Part shown: piece after piece, positions 10,640 to 22,832 of the stretch
Position numbering within the stretch: position 1 is the stretch's first letter
Layout of the letters: every line of letters starts with the position of its first letter
The notes under the pieces: generated by a model
Told to the model about the DNA's origin: nothing
The model's database searches: none
Seen by the model: only the letters and a program-made list of their open reading frames with translations
Position numbers and translations under genes: made by a program
Assembly (NCBI RefSeq): GCF_000208745.1
Contig: NC_030851.1
Span: 23,500,009 to 23,564,008 of the forward strand
Direction of reading: 5' to 3'
Source: Theobroma cacao
Taxonomy: Eukaryota > Streptophyta > Magnoliopsida > Malvales > Malvaceae
DNA length: 64,000 nt

Positions 10640-13407
10640 TGTCAAGCCCAGCTCAACAATATGTTTATTATGCCATTCCTACATAAGAATGCATGTTTGC
10701 TTACTTGGGTACCTCGAAAATCGTTAAAGGACGGTATTGTACCAAATGGTATAATTAAGTGGAATTAAGCCTCAAACTAGTCCAAGTAGAGATTTTAAGA
10801 TGAAATTGAGAATTTTAAAACCCTAGAATGACTTAAAATGGTGATTTGGAGTTCGAGGACCGATTTGGAGTCAAATTGGAATTTTCATGACCTAGGAGCA
10901 AAATGGTCATTTTGCTACCCGAGGTTAAGACGTGAGTGTTGGATGAAATTTTTTTACCAAGATTGATCATTTGGAGTATAATTTGAGTTTGAGAAGTGAA
11001 AATTTTTAATTCTAACATTTTTTCGAGCATAAGGGCAAAATAGTCATTTTGCCACCCTATGGGCAAAATTGTAATTTTACACCACCCAACACTTGTCCAG
11101 CACATGGATTTTACCCAATATTATCATGGATAATTAAGAAAATTTAAGTGGTGGAGAGAGCTTTTTCAATTAAGCTTGAGATCTCTCTTTCTTAAGCATT
11201 TTTTCTTATTTTCCATGGTTGAATCACATGATTTCATGAGGATACCCATGTTGGCCGAACACTTAGAGGGAGGTTTTGATGCTTGATTTGCTTAGATTTC
11301 AATGAATTTTAGTGTTTTTAGTTAGTTAGTGATGTGTAGCATGAAAATCAAGCAAGAAAAATTCATGTTCTTCCATCACCTATCATTGGCTGAATTCTCC
11401 ATGTGGAATATTGATGATGATTTTGATTTTATTTCAAGTGATTTGGTTAGGAATTAGTGATTTATGGTGTGAGAATCAAGCTTGAAAAATTATAATGTTG
11501 ATGCACCCACCATGGCCGAATTTTCCAAGAGAAAATGTGAGGATGATTTTACCATATTTCAAGTTATTTAACTTGTGTTTGATGATTCAGAGTAATGGGA
11601 GAAAAATGGAATTATTTGGAGTTGAATTGGATGTATTGGCCAATTAATCGGGTGACAGATCGAATTAGGCCAATACCGTTTTATTTAGGTACATAATTGA
11701 ATTTATATTGAACACCGTATTTAGATAGTTACCCGAGTATTTCACATCCCATTTCATGCATTAGTATAGAGCCTGAATTGGTTTTATAACAATTTAGCAC
11801 AAATGTAGTAACTGGTTTATTGTGCATTATATCTAGGTGGTGAGCATTCTGGCCAAAGTAAAGAGATAGTACCCGACGATCAAGAATCGGAGTACTCAAA
11901 ATTTGACTCCCGAAATAGTGAGTAACCTTACTATCGTCTTAATTATCTAAAATGGTTTTTATCTGATTTTGTGATTTTATGAAAAATGAGTTTAAATGGT
12001 AAATCTATATACTTTATAAATAAAATGTGTTTAAATGAAATGATTTTATAAATTGTCTTGAAATTGAATGATGGCTTTGAAAATAGAGTAATTGGAGACC
12101 ATTTGATGAATTGTGAATATATGGTTCTAATTGATTAGCTTATGGCAATATTGGCATGAATGGCTGAATTGGTATTTGTGTTGTAAATGTATAAACTGTT
12201 GTTTGCCTTGATAGGCTGGATAATGATAAAATTGCCATGTCATGCTGTTAAATTTTATTGAATTGGTGGGTTATTGATTAGTCGCTGCAATGGATGGGTT
12301 TCGTGGACCAGCCTACTAAAGGGGGCACGGTAACCCTATTATATTCATACCTCAGTATGAGAGGCATGATTGGATAACTCCTGAGGTTAACACTTTAGAG
12401 TTCACTTCACGCCAAACCACCACGTGAGGGTGAACTCAGCCAATGCCAAGGAACGACTATGTTTTCAAAATAAAAACATGATTTATGCGTACATAACTTT
12501 TTAATAGCCTTGGCGTACTCGGTTGGGATAGCCCTCGGCCAAGGTACCCCTGACAACTGAGTATGAGAACGATTTTGGCACGAGCCAAAGTTTTAAGAAA
12601 TTCATAAGCCATGTTGATTACTCGATTTATATGAATTGATTTTATTTGGTTGAAATGAGTTGAAAGGTGATGAATTACAGTATGTTAAACTATTTTATTT
12701 GTCTTCATTTACTCAGCTTTAGATATTTTAGATGGTATTTGTTTACTCACTGGGATTTTATAATCTAATCACCTTCCTTTCCACCCATTTCAGGCTCAGG
12801 ATAGTCGGTAGATAGCTCACTTTGTTGAGGGCTACAGTTGAACTTGCATCCTCAAAAACTGTAGGTTTACGCTTTTGATACTTTTGGTCGTTCGTGGGCT
12901 TATGTGTCACTACAAATTAAATTTTATATTTTGGTTATTTGTATTACAGTATGTATGAATTTATTTAGCTTTTACGCTATAAAAATTATTTACCGATAAC
13001 TCTATAAATATTGTTTTATAAGAAAATAGAATATTTTATTGAATATTTTATTATATTCAAATAGTTATAATTTTACTTTAAATGAATGTTTTAGATATCT
13101 AAACTTATTTTTGATTATGAAATATGTGTTTTCCACTGGCATACTATATTTTTAGCTGGTTTTGAGACTTTCGAGGAAAAATGACCAAAATGCCCCTGTG
13201 AGACAAAAATTATTTTTCTATTGTTTTGATTTGGAAATAGTTTATAATCATTCAAAACATGATATTTAACAACTGTCGCTCATAGGGGAGGTGAGAAAAA
13301 CTGATATAAAAGCCTTACGAGGTTTCGGTCTGCATTTCGGGCAATGAATGTCTGTCGGGACATCGTTGCAGTTGTCACGGGCTCGAGAGAAGTACTAGGT
13401 CGTGACA
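10640..13407 (+). mobile_element. Solo LTR (L2 family) inserted in Tekay gag
   Basis: Starts TGTCAAGCCC at 10640 and ends GGTCGTGACA at 13407. The 5-bp TSD ctcca is perfect (10635-10639 and 13408-13412). It matches the L2 LTRs at 22833, 27961, 40755 (reversed) and 63041. No internal region remains, so it arose by LTR-LTR recombination. Compared with the copy at 63041 it lacks about 215 bp near 11150-11200, including the TATA box and the GGCCGGCC site. Length is 2768 bp against about 2950 for other L2 LTRs. Confidence 0.9.
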
Positions 13408-13988
13408 CTCCAAGTCAACGATTCTGCATCTGTCGGTCTACCCCTATATAAAGAGCTATACCACTCCTACTCTAGATCCTCTAATTGAAAGGCAGCTAGC
13501 TCGACTGATTGGACACTAGAACACCTTAAGGCTTTACAAATCTTCTCCATCTTGTCTAAGAAAACTTGGGGTTTCTCTGATGCATCAGACCTTGAAAATG
13601 ATGAAGGCTTAAGCTTGAGAAAATCAAGAAGAGAAATATCTAGATGTCCCCTCTCGACCTCATGATGTTGGAGATTGGCCTGTCCTTGGGAGCTAAGGGA
13701 TTCTTGCACTATAGGTCACCCCTCTATTACCCTCTGTATATCCTCCATACGGGTCACCATCACCTCTACAACCCGATTGACTCCCTGTAGGCCTGCCGCC
13801 AAATCCTCAATGGTAATACCCCCAGCTGGGTGTCTTTCTACATCACCTGAGGACTGTCTTTCCTCTCGCCTACTCGCAAGAGTATCCACCCTCACCAGCC
13901 TAGTGGCCTTGCCACGTCTACCTCGCCCCCTAAGGGTAGATGCCTCTGGCCTAACTGTTAACTCGATAGAAGCATCTTGCTCCCTCAT
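13408..13988 (-). pseudogene. gag: Gag of the Tekay element, N-terminal part
   Basis: ATG at 13988. The first 90 codons (to 13716) have an Arg-rich stretch (TLRGRGRRGKATR) and ITIEDLAAGLQGVNRVVEVM. After a stop, piece 13709-13467 has [37 protein letters not shown] and [10 protein letters not shown], the conserved start of the gag core. One more stop follows, then EWYSSLYRGRPTDAESLTW up to the solo LTR at 13407. The homology is clear despite three breaks. Confidence 0.8.
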
Positions 13989-14246
13989 CCGTCTTGAGGC
14001 GGCTTGTGTCTTAGACGGTATTCTTACCTAGACAAGAGCAAACATCTATTATTAAACACATTTTATAATCATACTTAAGGCAAAAGGTCGTTTCTAAGAT
14101 AGGGAATCTATGCTGTCCCTTGGTCATAAAATGTGTCACGGTTCACACTTCACAACTGAAGTTCCCACATAAAGACCCGACTCTCCGCTGGACCAATAAA
14201 AGGAAGTCTTAGGACCTAGACAAACCTAGAGCTCCAATACCAATAT
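13989..14246 (-). other. 5' leader of the Tekay element with PBS
   Basis: This is the untranslated segment between the 5' LTR and gag ATG. The primer binding site is at 14231-14242: the - strand reads TGGTATTGGAGC, two changes from the initiator-methionine tRNA complement TGGTATCAGAGC, and sits 4 nt inside the LTR end. No ORF of note. Confidence 0.75.
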
Positions 14247-14456
14247 TGTCACGACCCAAGTTTCGGGCCATGACCGGCGCATGGGCCAAATGGACGTAGT
14301 CCACTAAGCCCAAGCAAGCCTAATAATCAGACGTGTTCATCATTCCATCATAAACTGCTTAGTCACATTTCATAACTTAGGGTCAAGATAATATTAAACA
14401 TTTGCCACTTCATGCTGGCATACAAAACAAGTGTATATACGTTGTCTACAACATGT

Positions 14457-14884
14457 ATCTTAATAATTTACATTAAGTTTGTCTATACATATCAAAAGGA
14501 GACTTGATGTCCAGTGGAGAAACTCGACGAATGTACAGCTACTGAATGCGAAGACATCTACCAACAGTCGAGTCTACAAGGGTACCTTGACCTAGTTACC
14601 AACGGCCTCGTGATCTGAAAACATTAAGTTGAAAACGGTGAGTATAAACCCAGTGAGTGTACAAGGANGATCTTCTAATAATTTACATTAAATTGTCTAT
14701 ACATATCAAAAGGAGACTTGATGTCCAGTGGAGAAACTCGACGAATGTACAACTACTGAATGGGAAGACATCTACCAACAGTCGAGTCTACAAGGGTACC
14801 TTGACCTAGTTACCAACGGCCTCGTGATCTGAAAACATTAAGTTGAAAACGGTGAGTATAAACCCCAGTGAGTGTACAAGGAAG
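14457..14884. repeat. Near-identical tandem duplication of about 210 bp around an N
   Basis: 14457-14667 and 14671-14884 are almost the same sequence (a few substitutions and single-base indels), with an ambiguous base N at 14668 exactly at the join. The other LTR of this element has only one copy (about 3935-4140). See findings: this looks like an assembly join. Confidence 0.85.
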
Positions 14885-15084
14885 GGAACAAGCAACAAAA
14901 AAGGAAAATTTAAAATCATGAAGCACTTGTTTTAAAACAATGCAATTTAGTTTAGTTCTTATTGAAAACCCCTCATTAAACCCTTAAATATTAGTCACTT
15001 GGTAATGACGAACCCATACATAACAAATAATTTGAAAAAAATGAAGGCTTCAGTGATACACAAGTAAGTCAAATGCGACAATGA

Positions 15085-15905
15085 ATCTTAGCTGAACGAG
15101 AATGCCTTTCCTCTGCAGCGACGTTAGGATTAAGTTCTTAGCCGAACGAGGGTTCCTCAACTGACCGAGGGTTTCTCACCAAACCTACTTATTTTAAACT
15201 TAATTCACTTATTCCTTAATGTTGGAAGTCCAAGCTTAACTATAGTACCAAAGAAATGGAAAATGGAGCAGAAACCGAACTAAAAAGGAAACAAAACAGA
15301 AAGTTTTTCGCTGTAGCGAGAATGAATCTTGTTGCAGTGAAATTTTGGTCCTAAAACAGAATGTTTCTGGTTGCAGCGAGAAGCTATAGTACCTTTCTTG
15401 ATGTAGCGAGAATGTGTTTTCGCTGCAGCAAGAACTAAATTGGTGAGGCTCTCAAAAACCCGAAAGTTTCTTGTTGTAGCGAGAATGACTTTCGCTGCAG
15501 CCAGAATAGAGCAACATGAACAAGATTTCCATTCCCTTAATAAAAGCAATCCTGCTAAAATGACACCGACAACATGAAACACAGGAAATCCCCGAAGTGC
15601 AATGTATCAAATTTCACATACATTTCAATCATATATCATTTTTATGCTCTTTCATTTCATAAGTAAAAATATGCATACATACATAAATAACACCCATATC
15701 ATCATAATCACACCCAGCTCATGTACATCCCCCCATATTATGCACATAGTCGGTGCCATCACGTGCATCCCCCCACATCGTGCACAATCAGTGCCATCAT
15801 GTACATCCCCCCACATCGTGCACACGGGCACTATCATCATCCATCTCTCACAGCACCATCATCATCGGCATGTGCATTCCCCCACATCGTGCACACACAC
15901 GATTA
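15085..15905. repeat. Palindrome array and GTGCAC minisatellite of the 5' LTR
   Basis: 15085-15510 has degenerate GCTGCAGCGAGA units (15115, 15308, 15332, 15370, 15402, 15420, 15475, 15493). 15715-15905 has the ACATCCCCCCACATCGTGCA units. Both match 4345-5165 with unit-level differences, so these arrays mutate faster than the rest of the LTR. Confidence 0.75.
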
Positions 15906-16728
15906 TAATCATCATACACAATGTCAACTATCATGCACAACATATATATATATCATCATGATGCAATAGTGCAAGAATCCATAGCAACCGTATATCACAA
16001 CACAAAACCATTTAGCAAAAGCTTGTTCCCAAGGCACTTATTTTAAGAAAAGTTTGTACAAAATCATTCAAATGTGTGACAAGTACATTATATTCCCAAA
16101 TAAGTTTTGAAGGCAGTTCACTCACCAGTATATTGTTGAGCCTTTAGCTGACTCTAATTCCCCTAATGATCCAATTGGGGTGATGGGGCTTCGTTAGAAC
16201 CTACCATCAAATTAACATTACCATAATGTCCACTCATACTTATAAACCCTAAAAGCTATCCCTTAGCAAGCTTTCAATTACCACTTTAAATGGCTATCTA
16301 TGTTCATTATCTTAATCATTATAAAAGGAATAAACATACTCAACAATAAAACAGCTCATAATCCCAATTACTAGCCATTATTCATAGCTAAAAATCAAGC
16401 TTAGTTCATCACTCACCCTAAGGTTTCTTTGTAGTTGAATTCTCTTCTAATAGCTTCCAACAAATGGTTTAATTCTCTTTTTCTCTCTCTAAAATGCCCA
16501 ACTAGTGAGATAAAGTATGGAAATAAGATTTATCAAGGGTTTTGAAGTGAGAGAGTGAAAGAATACAAATATTCTAATCAAAAGGGCACAAAGGTATGAA
16601 AATTAAAGCTAGAGAGAGAAAATTATGAAAGCTCCATATCAAGCTTCCATGGAGGTTGGAAGTAACGTGAATTGAGAGGAGAAGAAGAAGAAGCTGCTGG
16701 AATTTCAAGAAGCTGCTAGAAGGAGAAG

Positions 16729-16737
16729 ATATTTATA
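16729..16737 (-). promoter_or_regulatory. TATA box of the Tekay 5' LTR
   Basis: On the - strand, TATAAATAT in the same context as 5926-5934. This copy would have driven transcription of the element towards lower coordinates. Confidence 0.6.
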
Positions 16738-17128
16738 GCTCAAATTTATCCATTCCCTTGAAATTACGAAAAATGCACTTGACTAGTTAGCTTGTTCTCA
16801 TGCAACCCTTTTTGCAATCTTTTTACTCTTTTAACACTGAGACCAAGTCCATAATGGTCTAGACATGCTCGGGTTGCAAAACTTTTAAAAGTTTTGATTC
16901 GGGGTGCAAAATGACCATTTTGCCCCTATTGTGAAAATTATTATCATTTCTAGTTTTCTTCGTGTTTTCATCATTACACATCATTTATGTGGTCTTATGC
17001 CTATTTAGACCTTAAAATATCATAAAACTTTCTTCTGGGAGCTTATTAGAGAAAATGACGAAACTAGCCCTGGCCTATGTTATTGTGTCTATGCCTAGTT
17101 ACAAGCCTATAGAGGTTAAGGTCTCACA

Positions 17129-17411
17129 GTCGCGGCGTAGCAAGAAATCCACAACACGAGCCTTGGCGCACTCGAAGCCAAGCCATGGCCTCTTGGATCA
17201 CGTCAACGTGGACCGTAGTGCATTTAAGGTGTAAGTTGTGACCTCGTGTTTAGTGGGCTACCAATCACAAAAGAAAAAGAAAGAAAGGTAATCACTAGGG
17301 CCACAGATCCCCAAAAGGAAGGCCGTGGCCCAATGATAGTAAGAATTTCCAGCCGCAATGCTTGCAAAGCTAGGCCGTAACCTTGCGGTCAGGTCCAACG
17401 TGGGTCGTGGT
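17129..17411 (+). other. Athila-like element spacer between insertions
   Basis: Starts with the right TSD gtcgc of the Tekay insertion and ends with the left TSD gtggt of the next solo LTR. It is more GC-rich than its surroundings, with repeated GGCCGTGGCC and GCCATGGCC-like words. The same words resume at 19676. No ORF seen. Confidence 0.5.
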
Positions 17412-19675
17412 CGTCATTGCCCAATTTCAAGCCATGACCGGCGTAAGGACCCAATAGGCATAGCCCACTAGGCCCTAGCAAGCCTTCCTGTATGAACTTG
17501 TACATTAGTCCATGTATCATCCATACTCTCTTTTTAAGATCTATAAATCATAATGTTCAAATAATAACTTCATTAAAATCAATTCATAAAATTTGGGTAT
17601 ATACTCATAATGGTATCATTAATCGAAATATACATAAATAGTTTGCCGAATGATTTTTAGCAAGTTACATCCAGTTTACATGTACACATTTAAAGACTCT
17701 GACCGTCAGCAGAGTGACTTTGGGCGTGGGTGCTAACACTTAGTATCATGACAAACCTATCGAGCAATGGATAGGGAGGAGCACCTCGTCCTAGGATCCA
17801 GTCACCTTTAGCTCAAAGAACCTAAAACATGAATTTTAAAAACGTGAGTACAAACTCAATGAGTGAACATAGGAAGGGAACAAGCAGTGACAAGGAATGG
17901 TTTAGAAAACATGATGCACTTATTTAAAAACAATGCCATTTAGTTTAGTTCTTATTAAAATCCCTCCATTAAACCCTTGGTTGTAAAATCATTTAATGAT
18001 GAAGGAACCGTATTCAGCATGAAATTGGAAAGAAGGGAAATTTCCAACAATTATCTAAGTAAGGCAGTATAAACAGAATGTTTCTCGTTGCAATAAAATC
18101 AATTTACAAATAACGGTAAATTTTCAAGATTCATCATGTGCATCTCACCCAGCTCATGTGCATCCCACCACATCGTGCACATAGTTGGATAGTATCACCA
18201 TCCATCTCCCTCACCACCGTCATCACCGACAAGTGCACACTCACCCCGCACATGCACGGTTGCATTTGTCACACAATGGTACCATTTATGACATAGTATA
18301 TATATATATCAACATTATACAAAAACATATGGATTCATCCTTTTACACATTTCACATTTCACAACATCAAACATTTTATAAAAGGCTTGTTCCCAGGAAA
18401 TTTTAAAGCAAAAACCAATAAAATTCCCAAATGATTCATTGAAACACATAAACATTTCCCCAAAACATTTGAAATGCAAGTTCACTCACCGGTATTTGTT
18501 GAACCATTAATCGACTCTAACCTCCCTAATGGTCCGAATGGGGCTGAGGGGCCTTGTTGGAACCTATCACACACAAAAACATCACAGCTAATCCAATTTA
18601 CATTAATATCACTCCAAAAGCTGTTTCCCAAATCAAGCTTCAATAGCCCTTCCTATCTATCTTCCAATTGCCATTTGATTGGCTAGAAGTAGATAAACAA
18701 GTTCAGAAAATAACACAACTCATAATTCTAATTACTAGCCATCATCCACAACTTAAAACTAGTCCTAATTCATCACTCACCATGGTGATTGTAATGAAAT
18801 TTCTTCCCAAGAGTCCTCAAGCTAACATGAAACCTATCTTTCTCTTTCTACAAAGTTCAGTTGGTGAGAGAAAGTATTGAAAATAGACTGTTAAGGGTTT
18901 GTTTAAGGTGAAGGAGTAAAAGAGTATGAAAAACCCTACAATAGGGTGTGTAAAGCATGAAAATTAAGTTTAGTCTGAGAGAGTGATGGAAGCTTGAGAG
19001 AAGCTTTCATGGAAGATGAGAGAAACGTGAGATGGGAGGAGGAAGAAGAAGAAGTTGATGGAGATATGTAGAAGCTGCTAGAAAAGATGAGATCTTTATA
19101 GTTAAAGCTTATCTAATTTCTCATGCAATTACAATAATGCCCTTAACAAGGCCACTTGTCTTCTTCCTTTTCTTGTGCAATATTTTTACTCTTTTAACAT
19201 TGGGAAAAGGTCCAAAATCCTATGAAAGAGGTCCTTTAAATAGCCCCAAAAAGTCCTAGCTTCAAAAATCCCATAAACCTATTATTTGTGAAAATTACAG
19301 TGAGGGCCGCAGCTCTCAATTTCCAACGCCATGGCGCTCAAAGGTTCTGCCAAATTCTGTTCCTCTAGTGTAGTACTTTCACTTCAACAAAGATTTTGAC
19401 CACCTTCCCGTCAAAACTGGGCAAAGTGGTAAACATCAAAGTTGTAGCCCTACCTCTTAGATTTCTAATGGTTCAAAAATTATGTCATTTGGACTTTTTT
19501 AATGGGAGATATACTTGAAAAACCGAAACATATGCAAATAGAGCAATAGTTTATTGTGCACCTTTCTTCACCAATTGAAATTATTTTTGATCCTACTCCT
19601 ATAAAAACATAAAATAAATATAAATAACATAAAACTAGCATTGTTAGCCACCATATCAAGGTACGGGGTACTACA
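17412..19675 (-). mobile_element. Solo LTR (L3-related), reverse orientation
   Basis: The perfect TSD gtggt flanks it (17407-17411 and 19676-19680). In element sense it starts TGTAGTACCCC at 19675 and ends ...GGGCAATGACG at 17412, where the usual terminal TGACA has become TGACG. The AAGCCATGACCGGCG segment near 17430 and the GTGCAC repeats at about 18125-18265 match L1/L3 LTRs. A block near 19380-19500, starting CACTTCAACAAAGATTTTGA, matches 33779-33900 in the L3 LTR. No internal sequence remains. Confidence 0.85.
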
Positions 19676-20430
19676 GTGGTGCCCCTAAAGGGTAGGCCAT
19701 GGCCCCCTCTAATGTGAGCTACCAACAATGGACAGCCCACTACCCCATAAACCCTTCATGGGCAGCCAACAATAAGCAGCCTTCCTTTCCCATATAAACC
19801 CCCTCCCCCTCATTTTCACACCAGCACAACTACCCCTCCCTTCTCAGAATAAATTTTTTGCACTTTTCACTCTTTTCTTCCTACCCATTACTCTCCATCT
19901 TTCCTCTACTCTTCCACTCACCATTGTTCCCTTTTCACCTTAATTCCTCCGTACCCATTACCCACATTTATTTTCTACACTTTTGCTCAAGATTTCAAGT
20001 AAGTTTCAATATTTCTTCTATTTATTTATATATTTTTTTTTTATTTTTTTTTATTATTATTTTTTTTAAGAAATATTATTGACTTGCTTCACCTTATTTA
20101 TTTTGTTGGAAATTTGTGATGGGTGTTAATGATTCTTGAGACATTGTGCTTAGTTATTTTATCGGTATGGTAGATCGTTTAGATTTGTGTTTTAAATTTC
20201 AAGGGTAAGTCAAAATTGGGGAATATGGGTAAGTTTCTTGATTTTAAATTTTTTTTTATTTTATGCCTACTAGTTTAGAAATATTGTAATTAGTGGATTT
20301 TTACTTTATACTATGGGTATTATTTTATCATGATTAGAAGACATATGGGCTAATATTGTGGGTGGTCTATTATGTTTTCTTGGTACTTTTCTTTTCTTTT
20401 GGTTGAGAATTAATTATAGGAAATTTGAGA
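19676..20430 (+). promoter_or_regulatory. Possible internal promoter and intron-bearing leader before the Athila env-slot ORF
   Basis: A TATA box (TATAAACC, 19793-19800) is followed by a C/T-rich stretch of about 200 bp. Then comes a good 5' splice site, CAA|GTAAGT with GT at 19999-20000, a T-rich body, and a 3' splice site ATTATAG|G ending at 20419. The ATG of the next ORF is at 20431, 11 nt downstream. This would be a 421-nt leader intron. Splicing and promoter function are inferred from sequence only; the TATA could instead belong to a remnant LTR. Confidence 0.4.
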
Positions 20431-21586
20431 ATGGCACCCAAACGGGCAAGCCAAAATCCTAGTGGTTCGTTTGATCATATTAGATTTGTGTCAGCTGAAG
20501 CTGTAGCTAGACATGCAAGTTCTCTTGTAAACAAAATTGCTATACCTGAACGAGGACTAGATCAAGGGTTTACACACCTTGACCTTCAACCAATGATTGA
20601 TGGCTACCACTGACAAATTTTGTGCCTCGCCAACAGCTACAAATATCCTTCTGGTAAGAGAATTTTATGCTAATGTTGTTGAGGCCACTGATGATTTTGT
20701 TTTTGTGCGAGGTAAATTAGTTCCATTCTCGAGCCATGCCATTAATGAATTTTATGAAACTCCTAATATTTAAAATGATGGATATGGTCAATATTTGGCT
20801 AAGCATGAGAATTAGGCTGATATCATTAAAATGCTCTGTGATGAGGGTGCTCAATGGTGATTCTTCAACAATGCACCAGTTTCATTCAAGAGGACTGTGA
20901 TGAAACCAACTTCTAAGATGTGGTTATATTTTGTAGCTTCTAAATTGCTTCCTACTACCCATCTTTGTGATGTTACAAAAGATCGAGCCATCCTTATTCA
21001 TTCCATCATGACTGAACGCACAATTGATATTGGTCACGTAATTTACAAAGCCATGACTCACACTACATAATCAAAATGTGCAGGCTTGTGGTTCCCTTAT
21101 CTAATTATAGCTTTGTGCAAGCAAGCTGGTGTAACTTAGGATGCTAGTGAGGAGTTGTTGCAACCCAAACTTCCAATTGATCTCAATCTTATCCTCCGCC
21201 AATCCCAAAATTCCACTTGAGGTACTTCTTCTTCTACACACCATCCTTCACCCCCTCGAGTAAGACACCAATAATTGGCAATGACCCAAAGAATTGAGAA
21301 TCTTGAGCACATAGTTGAGAACCTTGGGCAACAATTTGAGCAACACATGACTTATAAGACCCAAATTAATCAACATATGGACCACGTGTTTCGAGCTTAT
21401 GGTGTTTTTATGGGAGTGGACATGTCTACTTTTCCACTGGCACCTAATCTTCGTTAGGGTGCAAATGAGGCAGAGGACAATAAGAAAAATTGTAGTACAC
21501 CATATTTTGATACGGTGGTTAATAAAGTTTACGAATGCCAATTTAGGTTAATTACTGAGTTAAAAAGGGTAATTCAGAAGTGAACC
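20431..21586 (+). pseudogene. Env-slot ORF of the Athila-like element (plant transposon domain, PF20167-like), 5' part
   Basis: ATG at 20431 gives MAPKRASQNPSGSFDHIRFV and about 60 codons, then a frameshift near 20605. The domain continues in other frames: LLVREFYANVVEATDDFVFV and RGKLVPFSSHAINEF (20650-20755), LLPTTHLCDVTKDRAILIHS (about 20948-21005), TIDIGHVIYKAMTHTT and GLWFPYLIIALCKQAGV (about 21085-21130). This pattern matches the putative plant transposon protein family as I remember it. A coiled-coil-like stretch (RIENLEHIVENLGQQFEQH) follows at 21291. Stops near 20772, 20815, 20860, 21067 and 21220 break it. It is cut by the L3 LTR at 21587 and resumes at 34662. Its role is unknown. 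Confidence 0.65.
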
Positions 21587-22832
21587 TGTGAAATCTTGAT
21601 CTCCATAGACACATAACTAGAAGTAAAAGCGATAATGTGGACCAGGGGTAATTTTGTAATTTCTCTTGGTGAGCTCCTACAAGTGGGTTTTTTTATGCTA
21701 TTAAGGTCTAAATAGGCCTAAGGAATGAATAAATGATGTTTATGATGGTAAATAAATGAAGAAAATAAAAATAATGATAATTTCCATAATAGGGGCAAAA
21801 TGGTCATTTTGCATCTTAGATCTAAATTTTTATGTTTTCGTGAACTCGAGTATTTCCAGACTATTATGGACCTTGCCCTAGTGCCAAAAGAGTAAAAGGT
21901 TGCACAAAGGATGAGAGGAAGACAAAGTCACCATGTTAAGGGCATTTTGGTAATTTAAGTGAGAAATGGATAAACTTTAGATATAAATATCTAAAGCTCT
22001 AGCAATTTCCAGCAGCTTCCAACCATTTCTTCTTCCTTTCCCCTCTCATATTTCTTCATCTTCATGGAAGCCTCCCTTAAAGTTTCCATAACTTTCTCTC
22101 TTTAGCTTCAGTTTCATGCTTTTGAGCACTTTTTCATAGAACCTTTTGTGCTCTTTCACTCTCTCACCTTAAAACCCTTAAAAAGTCTTACTTCCATCTT
22201 CTTCTCACTAGTTGGACATGTAGAGACAGAGAGAGTGATTTCCCTTGTTAGCTTGAAGAATTTGGAAAGAGAATTCAACTACAAAAACCATTAAGGTGAG
22301 TATAAGTTAGTGTTAAATTTTTGTGAGACTTTGACCTTTATAGACTCGTAAAGGGAAGTATACGTGATACCTTGATCAGGGGTAATTTCATCATTTCCTT
22401 AGTAAGCCCATAAAAGTAAGATTCTTAAACAATATTATGGCCTAAGTAGGCCTAAGGTATAAATGGATGGTGAAATTAGGGGTAAAATGGAAAGAAAACC
22501 AAAATTTTGATGATTTTCACGGTAGGGGCAAAATGGTCATTTTTCACCGCAGATTAAAAATTTTAAGTTTTTATGAACCCGAGCATGTTAGACCATTATG
22601 GACCTTGTCCCAGTTTCAAAAGAGCAAAAAGATTGCATAAAAGATTTGAGGAGGGTTAATTTGGTAATTTCAAGGGAATGGATAAGATTGGCTATAAATA
22701 TCTTTCTTCCAATAGCTTTTTCTCCCATTTTCCAATAGCTTGTCTTCCTCTTCTTCTTCTCTTTCACATTGCTTCCAACCTCCATGGAAGCTTGATATGC
22801 AGCTTGCATGATTTTCTCTCTCTAGCTTTAGT

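Larger units (their letters stand above)
3716..17128 (-). mobile_element. Full-length Tekay/Del-type chromovirus (Ty3/gypsy)
   Basis: Reading on the - strand: 5' LTR 14247-17128, PBS 14231-14242, gag 13988 to about 9818, then protease, RT, RNase H, integrase and chromodomain down to 6386, polypurine tract 6324-6343, 3' LTR 3716-6323. TSDs are gtcgt (3711-3715) and gtcgc (17129-17133), matching at 4 of 5 bases. The chromodomain and the long LTRs place it in the Tekay (Del) chromoviruses. Gag is split by a solo LTR at 10640-13407. Many stops, frameshifts and lost catalytic residues show it is old and inactive. Confidence 0.9.
14247..17128 (-). repeat. 5' LTR of the Tekay element (L1 family, 2882 bp)
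   Basis: In + coordinates it begins TGTCACGACCC at 14247 and ends TCTCACA at 17128, next to the right TSD gtcgc. It is collinear with 3716-6323 except for a duplicated block at 14457-14884 that contains an N, and an extra segment of about 60 bp near 16530-16592. It holds the palindrome array (15085-15510), the GTGCAC minisatellite (15715-15905) and a TATA box at 16729-16737. Confidence 0.9.
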
